From Vicia villosa (taxonomy: Eukaryota > Streptophyta > Magnoliopsida > Fabales > Fabaceae), in contig NC_081183.1 of assembly GCF_029867415.1 (NCBI RefSeq), forward strand, positions 189,922,061-189,986,060: DNA of 64,000 bases, given 5' to 3'. The notes below the pieces were generated by a model. The model was not told the origin of the DNA. It made no database searches and worked only from the letters and a program-made list of their open reading frames with translations. The position numbers and the translations under genes were made by a program. Below are positions 41,745-53,903 of the stretch, piece after piece (position 1 is the stretch's first letter; every line of letters starts with the position of its first letter).

Positions 41745-42345
41745 TTATTTCCCAATCAAGTCTTCAATGTAGCATGAGCAGATTCAATTATGTTAGTTGT
41801 TGTATTTCTAAAGTATCTAATCTGATCGGTTCAAGCATAAACAATTTTCTCCTTCACCTGATCCAGAGTTGTACATTCAACATATTTCAAGAAATCTAGA
41901 TATTTCTCACACACCCTCATGAAATGTATTACATATTCAATATAACTCTTTCGTAGAAGAATTTATTATAACATTCTAGGTATCCATAATGCTTTCCAAC
42001 ATCACACGAGCTTTGACCATTTTTCAATTTTCTCCCTTGATTTGTTTGGTCCCTACCGTAGGCTTTAAGTCTACTTGACACATTTTTGGTTATGTGATAT
42101 CTACAAAGGAATGCATATGATTTAGGAAACACTTTTGCAACAAAATGCATCTATACGGTCTCATGATCAGTGACAAATTTGATATGTTTTCTTGGTCCTT
42201 CAACAAAGTCCAACACACTTCTAAAGTCAATGTAACATTGTCCTCTTTTTTACTTTCTAAAAATACAAATCTGACTGAAAAGTCATCTCTGTATAAATAA
42301 CACCAACAATTTCCAAAAGTGAGAGTTTGTACTTGTTCGTCTAAT

Positions 42346-44075
42346 CACTACTACAAAACGCAAAAACAACAACGCCAAAGTCACCACGGTTCGCCCCAAA
42401 ACCGTGGTGACACTTTTAAACTCATGCGCTAACAATTTTTTTATTTTTTATTAAAAAATTTAAGGTTATAATTACGGTTAATTACCTAACCGTGGTGATA
42501 TAACCCAACTTTCCTGGGTTCGATCCTCAAGTTCCTCAAATAGTTAATCTATTTTACGTTAATGCGCGCCTATTCAATTTTATTTATATTTAATTAAAAA
42601 ATGATAGGTGTATCACTACACATCCTTTATAAAATTGTTGTTACATACTGGTGCTTCTTTATATATGTTAAACACTATGTATCCATTTTTTTAGTGAAAA
42701 AAGAAATAAACCCTAACACCGACATCGTCGACATCGTCGGAAAGAAGACAAGAACACCCATACTCATTGTTGTTGTTTAATTCCGTATCAAATGTCGCAT
42801 TTGAAGACAAACTCATCCAAAGGTTTTACTATGTCTTCTTCCACTGTAAAATCTAGATCTGAAATTTTTTGTGGTTGTGATAGTCGTATGGTTTCGTATC
42901 AATGCAAGAAGGGACAAAATAAAGGAAGACTTTTTTGGAGATGTCCATTTTGGAAGAGTGATGAAACATATAATTTATTCATATGGGATGAAGACATGAG
43001 AGAAAATTTGAGAAATGAAGATGAGAGTAATATGAAGTCGAAGTTGGAAGTTGTGAGCTATTTGAAGATTATGTATGAAGATTCAAAAAAGAAGAACAAG
43101 AATTTGAAGAACAAACTGAAGTCAGAGAAATTTTCTGGAAATTTGAAGTTGTTGTGTTTTCTTATCTCCTTCATGTTTAATATTTACTTTGTTATGAAAT
43201 ACAATAGTCGAAGTAGGGTTTGCAATTTGAAAATTTTACATTGATTCTTATCTACTTTATGTTTAAAATTTACTTTGTTTAAGTTGATAACCTTAAGAAA
43301 GTTAAACAAAAAGATTAAAACTTCATTGCATAATCAAAAACCATAGTCATATCTAAACCCTCTCGCTGAAATAAAATTAGACTAATCATAGTCGGCCTCA
43401 TCATCATCATCATCAGAATAAAAAATAATAATTGTTTTCCTCAACCTTCTTCTTTTTCTCATTCTTCTTCTCCTCACCCTGAGAGCTCTCATTAGTCTAA
43501 ATACAACACCCTCTTCAACAACATCTTGAATCTAATGTTGGTTTTGAACCACAACATCCTCTACAACAACATTTGGATTCTCAACATTGTTGGTAGCTTG
43601 AGCAGGATAACACATGTTGATTCCTATGAATGAAGTTGTTTTTGTGTTTTGGTTCTTCCGCTTTTATATTATTCCTTCTGATTTTTCATCTTCTTCTCTT
43701 GGAAATTTAAAATCCAAATATGCTCATTATTGTTTCTTTAATTATATACGCTTTTTATTCTCTTTGGATGTTGGAAAGATTACATGTCTCGAGTTGTTCA
43801 AATTTATTGTGTACTTTTATTACAAGTTTTGATAACAATTCAAAAATGGTGCAGTGTTGATTCTGGTATAATACGATTGACATTTATTCACATATAATAT
43901 CACAACGGTTATTAGGAACGAATAACCATGGTTAAAGAGTGCGTGCTTTCCTGTTTACTACGATGGTCATTGGACTGTGCTTGAAAGTACCGCATATACT
44001 ACCACATGCTACATAACAATGTCTGGTCCTGCGCGATTATCCTAATCGTTGTTAAATGCCTTTTCCGTAGTAATG
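42346..44075. mobile_element. CACTA-like element carrying a GRF zinc-finger gene (right copy)
   Basis: Counterpart of 3841-5565, with the same CACTACTACAAAAC start and CCGTAGTAATG end, so it was in the MULE before the duplication. Confidence 0.6.
42792..43244 (+). CDS. Small GRF-type zinc-finger protein (right copy)
   Basis: 150-aa frame paralogous to 4286-4705, with a few amino-acid changes (for example RLFWRCPFWKS against RIFWRCPFRKS). A TGA-to-CGA difference extends the C-terminus by 11 residues past the hydrophobic segment. The zinc-finger-like CGC and RCPF positions are unchanged. No evidence of expression can be drawn from the sequence. Confidence 0.6.
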   Translation: MSHLKTNSSKGFTMSSSTVKSRSEIFCGCDSRMVSYQCKKGQNKGRLFWRCPFWKSDETYNLFIWDEDMRENLRNEDESNMKSKLEVVSYLKIMYEDSKKKNKNLKNKLKSEKFSGNLKLLCFLISFMFNIYFVMKYNSRSRVCNLKILH

Positions 44076-44700
44076 TCTATGTTGAATCAATAATAAGCAC
44101 AATGGAAAATATGTTGAACAACTTGATAGAATCAGGACGAGTCCAAAATATATCTCGAACGGTTTCTCGATCCTCGTATACTCTATACCTAGATACATAA
44201 TGGTTATAATCTAAAAGCTTCAACAATTATTGTATTTAAGTTCTTGTACCTCTTATTGCTTGTTGTTTCAGGCACAAACATTGTATACTTGCTTGATATT
44301 TGAGACATTTTGAGGTTTTTTCTATTTCAAAGTTGCAAGTTTGTTTTTGGGTTGCACCATGTTCAATAACATGTTAGACACAAATTCATTTGTTTCAAGT
44401 TTAACGTGACATACAATAGGATGACCGGCTAACTTGCGACACATGTCGTAATTATGTATACCATAAATCACACTAAATTTCCATGTATTATTCGTTATAA
44501 GGTACTCTCCCAACTTAATAGGATACTAACATATTCTCTAACCGATGTCATCCCGTTTCAACTTCCTAATAGGATTTGTGTACTTGCCGCTTCTTTCACA
44601 TCTCAGTGTCACAAATGCTTGTTTTATATCAAAACCATTATGTGACCACCCGATTACAGCGTTAAACTCCGATTTGGTAGCCTCCGCGCGAACTCATTAG

Positions 44701-45988
44701 AGTATATGTTCACGAACTACAAACTCCTATTCATTTCTAATTTTTTTTTACCAACATCTACCTTGACATCAATTGGTTTCCCATCCGTAGACACAATAGT
44801 TTTTGGTACAACATCAGGGTGCATCATATCACATGCCAATTATAATAGAAAATGATTAAAAACTGATTGAAGTCGACATTTAACTAATCCGAAAATACAG
44901 TTTTGTATGACATCCAACAATAATTCTAAAATGTATTTTCGGATGCAACGTTTGTTTTTCAGACAAAAAACCAGATTTTTGGAAGTAATGAGGAAGAAAA
45001 CACATGTATATTACCTTAAATTTTAACTCCTTTTGCTCTTTTTGATGTGAAAAATAGAGAAATATTGTTTTGAAGTAGAAAAGTTGATTGAGTGTGGAAG
45101 GAGATTTTGGTCGGGTTTGAAGAAGAAATGACAATATAATCATGAATGAAGCAAAACATGCATGTTGGTGTTTTATTAAATTTTCCGCTTGACAATTCTA
45201 AAATTGCACTTTTGAAATATTCACTGAGTTATAAAATACATACAAGGTGATGTTTTTTTTCTTTTTAAATTCCAGTTTGACAAATTCGGAACTACTCTTC
45301 TCTATTTGTCACCGAGTTATTAAATTAACAAAATTATTGTAAAAACTTATTTGAAGATACATTTCTAAATTAGTTTTGGAAAAAATAAAATAATGTCTCA
45401 CTTAAAATGTGTTTTAGTGTGACTTAAAATGTGTTTTAGTGTGAAATATGTACATCAATTTGATGTACTTCCTGAATTAAGATGGGCATCTTCATGTTTC
45501 TATGAGGTGGTTCTTCTTCATTAAGGATGGAAAAATAGTCTCTTAAACTTATTTACTTAGAGTAATTTTTTTGATTTCTATTTTTTAAACCTACATATTT
45601 CAATTTGTTTATAAGATTGTGATTGTTCATTTTAATAATGTAATTTAAAATTTGTGTGTGTTGATTTTTTTTCTTCAATTGCTTAAAATTTAAATTTTGA
45701 ATTAGTCTGAATTTTCACGAAATAGAATGTTATTTATTATTCACAATTTTGATTGTTTTAAATTGTCTTATGACCTACTGACTCGAACCGACCTATTTAT
45801 TGTAGTATTGACTTTGCTTATTATTGATAAAAAAAATGTGTGTTGTAATATTGTTGACGATTGATAAGATTTGGCTAAGTCACAAGATGACTGGTAAATC
45901 CAAACACTTATTATATTGTGTTTTCTGGTTGTAAATTTATATTTAAAAGAATTGAGTTAAAAATTAAAATAGGATGAAAATATAAAGT
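44701..45988. other. Intergenic AT-rich sequence, no gene supported
   Basis: Counterpart of 6191-7479. Includes the right member of the degenerate direct repeat at about 45550-45790. Confidence 0.5.
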
Positions 45989-46219
45989 GTTAAATATATT
46001 TTTAGTCCCTATAAAATTACTCAAAATGGTTTTTAGTCCTTATAAAAAAAATATTGATTTTTAGTCCCTATAAAATTAATTTTGCACTCAGTTTTAGTCT
46101 CTGTAGAGGGACCAAAAGTGAGTGCAAAAGTAATTTTATAGGGACTAAAAGTCAATACATTTTTTATAGGAACTAAAAACCAAAATTGAGATGTTTATAG
46201 GGAAAAAAACATATTTAAC
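45989..46219. mobile_element. Fold-back MITE (right duplicate)
   Basis: Counterpart of 7480-7709, with the same TTAGTCCCTATAAAATTA inverted arms. Confidence 0.75.
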
Positions 46220-46654
46220 CCAAATATAAATAACTAATCTATAAATATACATCATCATTTATATTTATATATATTTTTGTCTTAAAATCTTTTTTTTTCC
46301 AAGAGGAAGAGGTTTTCTAGAAAGTCAAAGAGAGATTATTAGAAATTTCTCATCCTGAAAATTGAAAGATCTTTAGAGATTATTTAAGGGTTGAAACTTC
46401 TAAACATTTTAGAATAGAGTGATTCACGTATTGAGAGGAGGAGTGATTATGATCTTAAATGGATGAAAATTAGGTGATGTTCTTATAAATTTGTTGAGAT
46501 AATTTATTACAACTCATTTGTGATCTCTCGATTGATGATGGATCGGAGGGTATCTCTCTCTATAGTCTATCCTTTTTGGATAAAACTGAGGAAATAATTT
46601 TGGGTGTTGATTCTCATCTTTAATCTTGTTTTTGTTCTTGCGGTATTTATTTCA

Positions 46655-48732
46655 TACTAGTTTTTAGAATACATTGATTTTGGATTAAGAAAAGTAAAGA
46701 TACAAGAAATGTTGATTCGGCAAGGAAGCATTGAAAGTGGTGTATTGATGTCGATGGACCTAACATATGCGCATAAAATTGTGATGATGGATAAAATCAA
46801 GAGTTCCATTATCTAGTGCCTTATACATAAATTTTTAAGGGAAATTACAATGGGTAAGACTATAACAGAAATAGAGGTCAAGTTTGAGTCATAGTATATG
46901 ACCAAGTCCTTTATTCATATGGTCAAGTTTGGAACATAACAAATCTATTGTGGAGTAATTGACGAAATTTTACAAAATTTTGATCATTTAAAAAATATCA
47001 AGGTCAAATTTGATGACGATGACAAGACTCTACTCTTGTTGAGGTTATTACTTACTCCCTTCATTTCTTATTATACACAAATTTTGACCTTTTGGATTCT
47101 TTAAATAGTTGATGTATTTAGACTATATATAGACTAAATACATTATATATTAATGAACCTAAAAAGTTAAAATTTACATATAATAAAGAATTGGGAAGTA
47201 TACTTTTTTAGCATTTAAATGATGTCCTTCTTTATGGTGAGGATGACATTACCCCATTAAAAGAACTCCAATCGTCTATAAGAACAAAGAAGTTAACCAA
47301 GACGAAAGAGTTAAAAGTTGATAACAGTATATAAGGCTTGAATTTTTTTAAGATGGAGGAGTGAAAGTATGGAAAACCAAGGGTTTGACACATCAAAGTA
47401 CAAAATGCTTCATTTTTCATAAAAATTCATCACTCTGAAAAGAATTGTTCCGAGAAAGGGAGAAAAGGTAATTATGTTTATATTGTAGTTTCCTCATATG
47501 AGGATGGTTATGAGAGTGTTAGTGCATTAGTGGTAACTAGTTTAGATACGGAGATAATTTGGGTCATAGACTCAGACTTCTCTTATCACACGTGTTCAAA
47601 GAAGAGTCGACATTTGCACATATCAAACAAGACAAACTTGACATAACACCATTGAAATATGTCTTTATCAGTTGTCCGAAAGGTGTAAAAGGATAAAAAA
47701 AAATGTGAGATATAGAACCAGATCTATAAAAGTTCATTATAAACGAGGGTGTTACTTTGGATGATACTTGTATGGGGATAAAGTGCAAACACGTGGAATG
47801 TAAAGACCCAAAAATTAAGTTGGAGATGGCTCATTTTTAGGTGGAGGTATTTGCTTAAAAGACTAGAGACAAGGAGAAAGTTTTGGATCCCACTTATAGT
47901 TTAAGATAAGTGAAACCAATAGAGCCTTCAGACTATCAATTATACCATGATTGGGTAAGGAAATAGATTATACCACTTTAAAGGTATAATACTAATCCTA
48001 TTTATTATTAGTTGAATATGAATGAAAGAATTCAAGACTCACAACCAAAGACCTTTAATGAGGCATTTGAGATCAAAGATATTAATAAATGGTTTAAGGG
48101 GGTAAATGATGAGATGCACTCATTGGAGAAGAGCCATACTTAGGAACTTGTAAAACTGCTTGAGAGACAAAAGGTGGTTGGTTGCAAAATGTATTTAAAG
48201 GATTGAAAAATCAAGGTATAAATCAAGACTTGTGACAAAGGGTTTCACTAAGTGGAGGAAATATCTTCACATGTGATATAACATTATTCTATAAAGGTCC
48301 TTATGAATGTAACCTTGAGTTGTATTAAATGGTGTCAAGGCTGTTTTCTCACATGGAAACCATGAAAAGAAAATATACATGGAGAAATATGAAGGTTTTA
48401 TAGAGGAAAAGTTTAAAGTGAGTCTTTTGAATAAATATTTATATGGTTTAATAAAAATCACTACACAATGATATCATCAGTTAGATGAATTTTTATTAAA
48501 GCATGAGTTTGTGAGAAGTGGTTGTGAAAGTTGTGTATACACTTTGAAGAGGAAAGAGGAATTCATTTTCTACCTACTTCTATATTTGGCTTATATCTCG
48601 ATGGAAAGCTCGAGAAAGGAAGAGATCGATAAGATTAATGAGACTTTGAATAGAGAATTTGAGATGAAAGATCTTGGTGAGGTTAAGATGAACATGGATG
48701 AATATTGTATTTTCTATAAGTACAATATATGA
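46655..48732 (+). pseudogene. Decayed Ty1/copia body (right duplicate)
   Basis: Counterpart of 8150-10230. A one-base difference makes the last RT block continuous here: frame 48511-48732 reads SGCESCVYTLKRKEEFIFYLLLY then FEMKDLGEVKMNMDEYCIF, where the catalytic YVDD position is degraded. No integrase or LTRs found. Confidence 0.7.
47055..47198. mobile_element. Stowaway-like MITE (right duplicate)
   Basis: Counterpart of 8552-8695, flanked by TA on both sides. Confidence 0.75.
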
Positions 48733-49600
48733 CAACACCTTATAGTTAAGGGTTGTGCGAGTTTTTTTAGGATTGTTGTGGTGTTAGAGCAAGCTCGCGT
48801 ATGGAAGGTGAAAAGCTTTGTTGGTGGTGTTTTTTAGAGAGAGGGTTGAATGTCCTCTCTTAACCTTTGGGTTAAGATATTTAGATGAGTCTCTTGGGCC
48901 TGGATCTTAGGCACCAAGAAATCAATAACAATATTTTCCCTCTCGGGAGAGTAGGGAATGGGTAGTTATTTCTCTTTAGGGATGTAAATGGATATCCATG
49001 GGGATGGATACCACGATATCCGTGTCTGCCACATTTGACTTAATTTGGTGAACACATTCATCAAATTGACATTTGTTTGCACTTTATTAGAAACCTAATT
49101 GAGTCGAATGAGTTTATGGTGGAAAGGTTGCTTCATAAGATAATTCAATGAATGTGCTCACCAAATTATTACCTAGGTCAAGTTTCAAGCATTTCTTAGA
49201 CTTTATCAAGTTTGACATGAGCAATAAGGTGGTTAATGGGTAAATTAAGATCATTGTCGATTTGAAGACAAAAGTTGAAGTTTTTTGTTCTTCCAAAAAT
49301 GAGAGACATTTCAAAATAATATGGGGTGTTTCAAAAAGTGGGGCTTTCTAAAATATGTGGGCTTTCAAAAATGTGAGAGTGTTATCGAAGATGTGAAAAT
49401 GTGAGAGTGTTATCGAAAATCACCTCAAAATTTATGTCATTCTTAAGTAGTTTATCAACATTATTTATGAGAGAAAGATGTTTTGATAGAAGGTTAGAGA
49501 TACAAATTCTTATGAATTTCTAGAAAGATGTTTTCTAAAGATAGAAGGTTAGAGATACAAATTCTTATGAATTTCTAATTCTATGAATTATAACATCTTT
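48733..49600. other. Non-coding stretch with a small tandem repeat
   Basis: Counterpart of 10231-11096. The two-copy repeat lies at about 49472-49576. Confidence 0.5.
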
Positions 49601-50196
49601 AGAGTGTGTTTGGATGTAATATTTTATTGAGAGAAAGTAATTTTTGTAGGGAATTAAAAATGACTTACCAAAATCTATTGTTTGAATGAAAAATATGGAG
49701 AATTGTTAAAGTGATGTACTTTATTCAAGTTAAATTTAAAGAATTTCAAATGACACCAAAAAGTAAAGAATTTAAAATTGCTCCTTCACTCTATATAATA
49801 CAAATGTTAAATTATTTATTATTAATTTTTCAAAATTTGTAAGATGATCCTCATATTTTATAAAAATTTCAAATTTACCCACAAAAATTTCCAAAAATTG
49901 CAAATAAGTCCTTAATAATTTACAAATTTTATAAAGTAGTCCCTTCAAATTTTCAGAAATTGCAAATTAGTCCCTATTTTTCATTTTTTAAATTTAGCCC
50001 AAAAATTTTAAAATTTATGAAAATGATCCCAAAAATTTAACAATGAATCATTTTAATATTTCATCCAAACAATTAAATTTAAAAAACATCTTAGAAATGT
50101 TCCATCCAAATTACTTAGAATTTTATTGGAGAATTTAAATTATTTTGAATTTTGAATTTCTTAAAATTTCTCAATTATCTCATTCAAACACACTCT
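49601..50196. mobile_element. MITE-like element with AGAGTGTGTTTG termini (right duplicate)
   Basis: Counterpart of 11097-11687, same terminal inverted repeats, with a few indels. Confidence 0.6.
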
Positions 50197-51360
50197 TATA
50201 AATTATCTAAGATTTATAAAACACTTATGAACACCCTGATATTGATAGATTCATATATTCATATATTGAGAAGAAGAGAAAATTCAATCTTAAATGAGTT
50301 GAAATTACATGATATTCTTATGAACTTGTTGAGTTAATTTTTTTTGTAACTTTTTAATATCTTGATTAAAACTCTTGAGTGGTAGTGGATCGGACAATTT
50401 TTCTCCTTTTCATAATAAATCATTTTTTAATTGAATTGGATAAGCAATTTTATGTGTGTTGATTATCATCTTTTATGTTGGTTTTATTATTATGATTTTG
50501 CTTTCATATTAGTTGGTATATTATTATTCTGCGAAAAATGTTTAGTTTTTTTTTCTTCTTTATCTCATATCTTAATTCTTGGCGTGTTTAAACAGTTTGA
50601 TTTTCACAACAATTTAAGTCATAAAATTGACATCTTAAATTTATAAAATTGAGTATGCACTTTTAACAAATCCAATTCATATTTGTTGACGTTGTTGATA
50701 CATTCTCATGTCTAATAATGAAAAACAACAGTAACATACATACATATATATTATGTTGTAATAATAAAACTATGAATTTTTTTTTAGAGAGAAGCTCTTC
50801 CCTCTCTCTAAAATTAGGGCTTCACTTTGTGGGTGAGCGTCGCCGCTCTTTCAATTTTAAAATTTCTCTCCTTTAATGTGGAGGCTCTTTCTTTTCTAGT
50901 GAAGGCTTCTCTCACTTTGTGAGTTGTCCTTCTCTCACCTCCTATTTGTCGAACCATCCATTCCTATTAGATTCTTGCCACAATCTACCTTCAACCTCCA
51001 CCGTGTTCTCGCTTTTCTCCATCAACAACTACTAGGTGCTCTCAACAACAATTTCGAGTTCATCTTCACCATCAACTGGGCCAAAGTTTTGAAATAGTAA
51101 ACACGGTGTTCGTCCGCCACCAAAACTCCCGCCACCGGAAGTTTCGGATCTACTGGAACATGGTGTTTGGGTATTGGTTTATGTTGTTTTGTTAATTGTT
51201 ATTATGCTTAAAGAAATTAAAAATATTTTTGTTAAAAAAAATTGAAAGGAAAAAACTTTTTTAAAAATATATATTTTTAAAAAATTAATTTAAAATATTT
51301 TATCATTTTAAATATGAGCTTCTAAAATATATATTTGATTAAAACTATATTAATAATATG
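50197..51360. other. Spacer with empty Tat target site
   Basis: No gene. Holds the uninterrupted attctcatgtctaataatg sequence at about 50702, the Tat element's insertion point in the left copy, followed by the leader-like tail (counterpart of 37602-38255). Confidence 0.6.
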
Positions 51361-51893
51361 TTTAAAATTTGAATTTGGTTAAAATCATATTGTAATAATT
51401 AACTAATTTTTAATAACTAAATTTAAATGTAAATATGAATAAATCAAATAAGCTGTTATCCCTACTAATTAACTTTTATTTTTCTTATTTCTTATCCATT
51501 GAAATGGACCCTTTTTAACTTGCAGTCACTCATATCATATGCATAACTTTTTAATTTAAAAATAATTTATACATAAGTAGTTTGTATATTAATAGTACAC
51601 TCAAAGTAATCTATTCACACCCATAACATTTATTTAAAAGTCCCAAATAAAACCCATGTCCCATATCTAGACTCCATCCAAGTCACCAATTTAACTCGTT
51701 TTCAATTTTCAACACCTAGACTCATTAATTAAAACCATATTAAATCAAACACTAAACTTCCTAGTTTTGAATAACACGTTTCATTCTTATCTTGATTACT
51801 TTATTCCTAACGTTTTCTCAATCCGGTGTGCTTTGAAAAAGTCTCTTCAGCTCCCGGTTTCATTTTCATATCATAAACAAACAAATATCTACC

Positions 51894-51900
51894 TATATAT
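51894..51900 (+). promoter_or_regulatory. TATA box of the host gene
   Basis: TATATAT about 80 bp before the ATG at 51980; initiation about 30 bp downstream would leave a leader of about 50 nt containing CT-rich sequence (ctctctctcc) common in plant leaders. Confidence 0.6.
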
Positions 51901-51979
51901 CAAACAAAACTCACTTCAAAATTTCACACATTCACATTCATATTTCAAAATTCTCTCTCTCCAAAAAAACACAAGAAAA

Positions 51980-52498
51980 ATGAGCAAGGGATCACATAGT
52001 AAGAACATGTTCATGAGAATCATGTGTTCACCAATAAGAGCACTAGGAAAAGCAAGAGACGCATACGTAAGAGGCATAACAAACTGCGGACAAAGCATGA
52101 ATTACGGTAGTTATCCAATGGATGATGCTAGTAGATTCTCCTCTTTATCAAGAAGTCAGAGTGCAGCAACAACATCATCATCGAGAAGATCATCATCAGC
52201 ATCGTCGTTATCAAGGCTTGATGATAACGAAGATTTTGCTGAGCTTGTTAGAGCTGCTTCTGCTAGGACTTTGGGGAATAGAATTGACGTGGATTTGGTT
52301 ATGAAACAGCGACAGCAACAAGAACAACAAAAGATGAATAAAAAGTTACCTAAGTCTAGTAGTGTTGGGATGGCTAAGATTGATGAAGACATGCCGTTTG
52401 ATTCTGGGATTGGGAATGGTGTTGGTTTTGTTGGGGAGTCTTATCCTAGATCTAAGAGTTATGCTGTTGGAAATAGAACTAGGAATGGTGTTTTCTGA
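51980..52498 (+). CDS. Small conserved plant protein of unknown function
   Basis: 172 aa, single exon. The open frame extends upstream to 51767, but that part overlaps the TATA box and leader and reads as low-complexity. The ATG in acaagaaaaATGAGC gives the N-terminus MSKGSHSKNMFMRIMCSPIR, which fits this family. Features in order are a basic N-terminus, then KARDAYVRGITNCG, then a serine-rich stretch (residues about 49-75). DFAELVRAASARTLG follows (about 80-95), then a glutamine-rich segment, then SSVGMAKIDEDMPFD and a C-terminal YPRSKSYAVG. I recognise this motif combination from uncharacterised plant proteins. No enzyme or membrane signature is seen. It is the only ordinary host gene here; the duplicated block ends about 620 bp upstream. 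Confidence 0.88.
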   Translation: MSKGSHSKNMFMRIMCSPIRALGKARDAYVRGITNCGQSMNYGSYPMDDASRFSSLSRSQSAATTSSSRRSSSASSLSRLDDNEDFAELVRAASARTLGNRIDVDLVMKQRQQQEQQKMNKKLPKSSSVGMAKIDEDMPFDSGIGNGVGFVGESYPRSKSYAVGNRTRNGVF

Positions 52499-53452
52499 AT
52501 TTAGTTGTTGAATTGAAACTTTTTGGTGTTTGTAATATTTGTGAGTTATTGTAAAATTAAGAGTGGGGTTTAATTGAATCTTAATCTCTTTTTAATTGAA
52601 TCTTGTGTTTTGGATAGATAATTATAAATGATTTCATGATTTGATGAGATGAGATTTTTAATTTTGGATTTTTTTGCAATTTTTTATTTGTATAAATTAG
52701 GTATGTAATTGCATAGAATAATTCTCACATAAAAAAATTATAATAAACTCTTGAAAAACGCGTTATTGATTTAACACTAATGTTTTTCTTTTGGCTTATC
52801 AAAAGTTGTATAGTCCCGTTCGGAGGATAAGTCTAGTATAAATGAGTTAAGTCCCCTTTTGATCTGAGTTGTGGAAAATCGAACCGTAATCTTCACTACC
52901 AAATTCAACACTAATCAGATAATCACCATTGAATCAATTAATTATGATTTAATTTAACATTATGCTTATGTTCAATTTCTTTTTTTAATGTGTTTTTATA
53001 CCAATTAAATGAGAGCACTTTTAATTTTTATGTTGATGTTGAAAAGTGAAAACAATATTTCTCTTCATTTATTACTTCACTTTTTCATTCCATGTTCTTT
53101 TAAAATGGTAAAACAGGTCAATCCTTCTCATTTTATCCCACCCATTTAAAATGAAGTGGAATAATGTTTTTTTATTTATTAGTGAAGTGGAATAATTTAA
53201 TTGGAGGTATAAGTTGAAAATCTAAGTCTGCATGGCGGCTTAGCATTCATGAATTGATCCGCCAAATTAATGTTAAGAGGGAGTATTAATTAAATAATTT
53301 ACAGAGTATATTGACAATTCAATAAAATTTAATGACACAGCTAATAGGTTAAATAAACCGGCCCGACTTTGTAAAGTCCTGAATTTTATTACGTGAAAAT
53401 TTTGCCACTGAATAATCAATAAAATAAATATCTATGAAAATATTCTGAATGT
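52499..53452. other. 3' flank of the host gene, no second gene seen
   Basis: AT-rich. A U-rich 3' UTR probably runs to about 52560 (ttgtaatatttgtgag). No further feature is supported. Confidence 0.55.
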
Positions 53453-53903
53453 CTTAAGGTTCTGTTTGATAAGACACAATTTTAAGCATATAGTTTATAG
53501 TTTATAGTTATATGACAATTTAGACCTATTTAATAACAGTATTTCATTTCGAGCTTATAGTTTATTTTGCTAGTTTATATCTTATTTTCTATATATTATT
53601 TTAAATAGCGTTTTAGCTTATAGCCTATCATTTTTTCTTTCTTTTTTATCCTTATTATTTTAATAAAAATTCACTTTTATCCTTTATAATTTATTTTAAA
53701 ATAAAATAATTATATATTAAATATCTTTTATGTCATTTTACATTTATAAGTTATTTGAACTACTAATTTTACCAAACACTTCAATTAGTTTATCAGCTAT
53801 CAATCTCAATCATCAGCCATAAGTTATAAGCTATCAATCACCAGTTATCAACTATAAACTATAAGCTATCAATTAACCCTATTTTTACCAAACAGACCCT
53901 AAG
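53453..53903. mobile_element. MITE-like element with CTTAAGGTTCTGTTTG termini
   Basis: Ends CTTAAGGTTCTGTTTG and CAAACAGACCCTAAG are near-perfect inverted repeats around about 450 bp rich in repeated TAGTTTATAG / CTATAAGCTATC blocks. Non-coding. Confidence 0.65.

Larger units (their letters stand above)
41745..44700 (-). pseudogene. MULE transposase pseudogene, split by a CACTA-like element (right duplicate)
   Basis: Same content as 3470-6190 but it keeps about 225 bp missing on the left. That segment adds a C-terminal MULE block on the minus strand: FMRVCEKYLDFLKYVECTT, then FRNTTTNIIESAHATLKT (about 41930-41755), a recognised MULE signature around E-S-A-H. The LCRYHITKNVSSRLK block is at about 42090-42050. 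Stops and shifts remain, so it is a pseudogene in both copies. The CACTA-like insertion occupies 42346-44075. Confidence 0.82.
38324..51360. repeat. Right copy of the tandem duplication
   Basis: Repeats 351-12189 plus 37602-38255 in the same order. It lacks the Tat element and shows its intact target (gatacattctcatg, about 50696-50709). It has gained a hAT MITE (39711-40156). It ends about 620 bp before the host gene's start codon. Confidence 0.93.

Noticed and set aside
347..51360. The possibility that the two mosaic copies are an assembly artefact
   Set aside because: They differ at scattered sites and by private insertions with proper target duplications, which an assembler would not create.
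51767..51979. N-terminal extension of the host protein to 243 aa
   Set aside because: The extension spans the TATA box and the CT-rich leader and is low-complexity, and the internal ATG gives the family-typical N-terminus.
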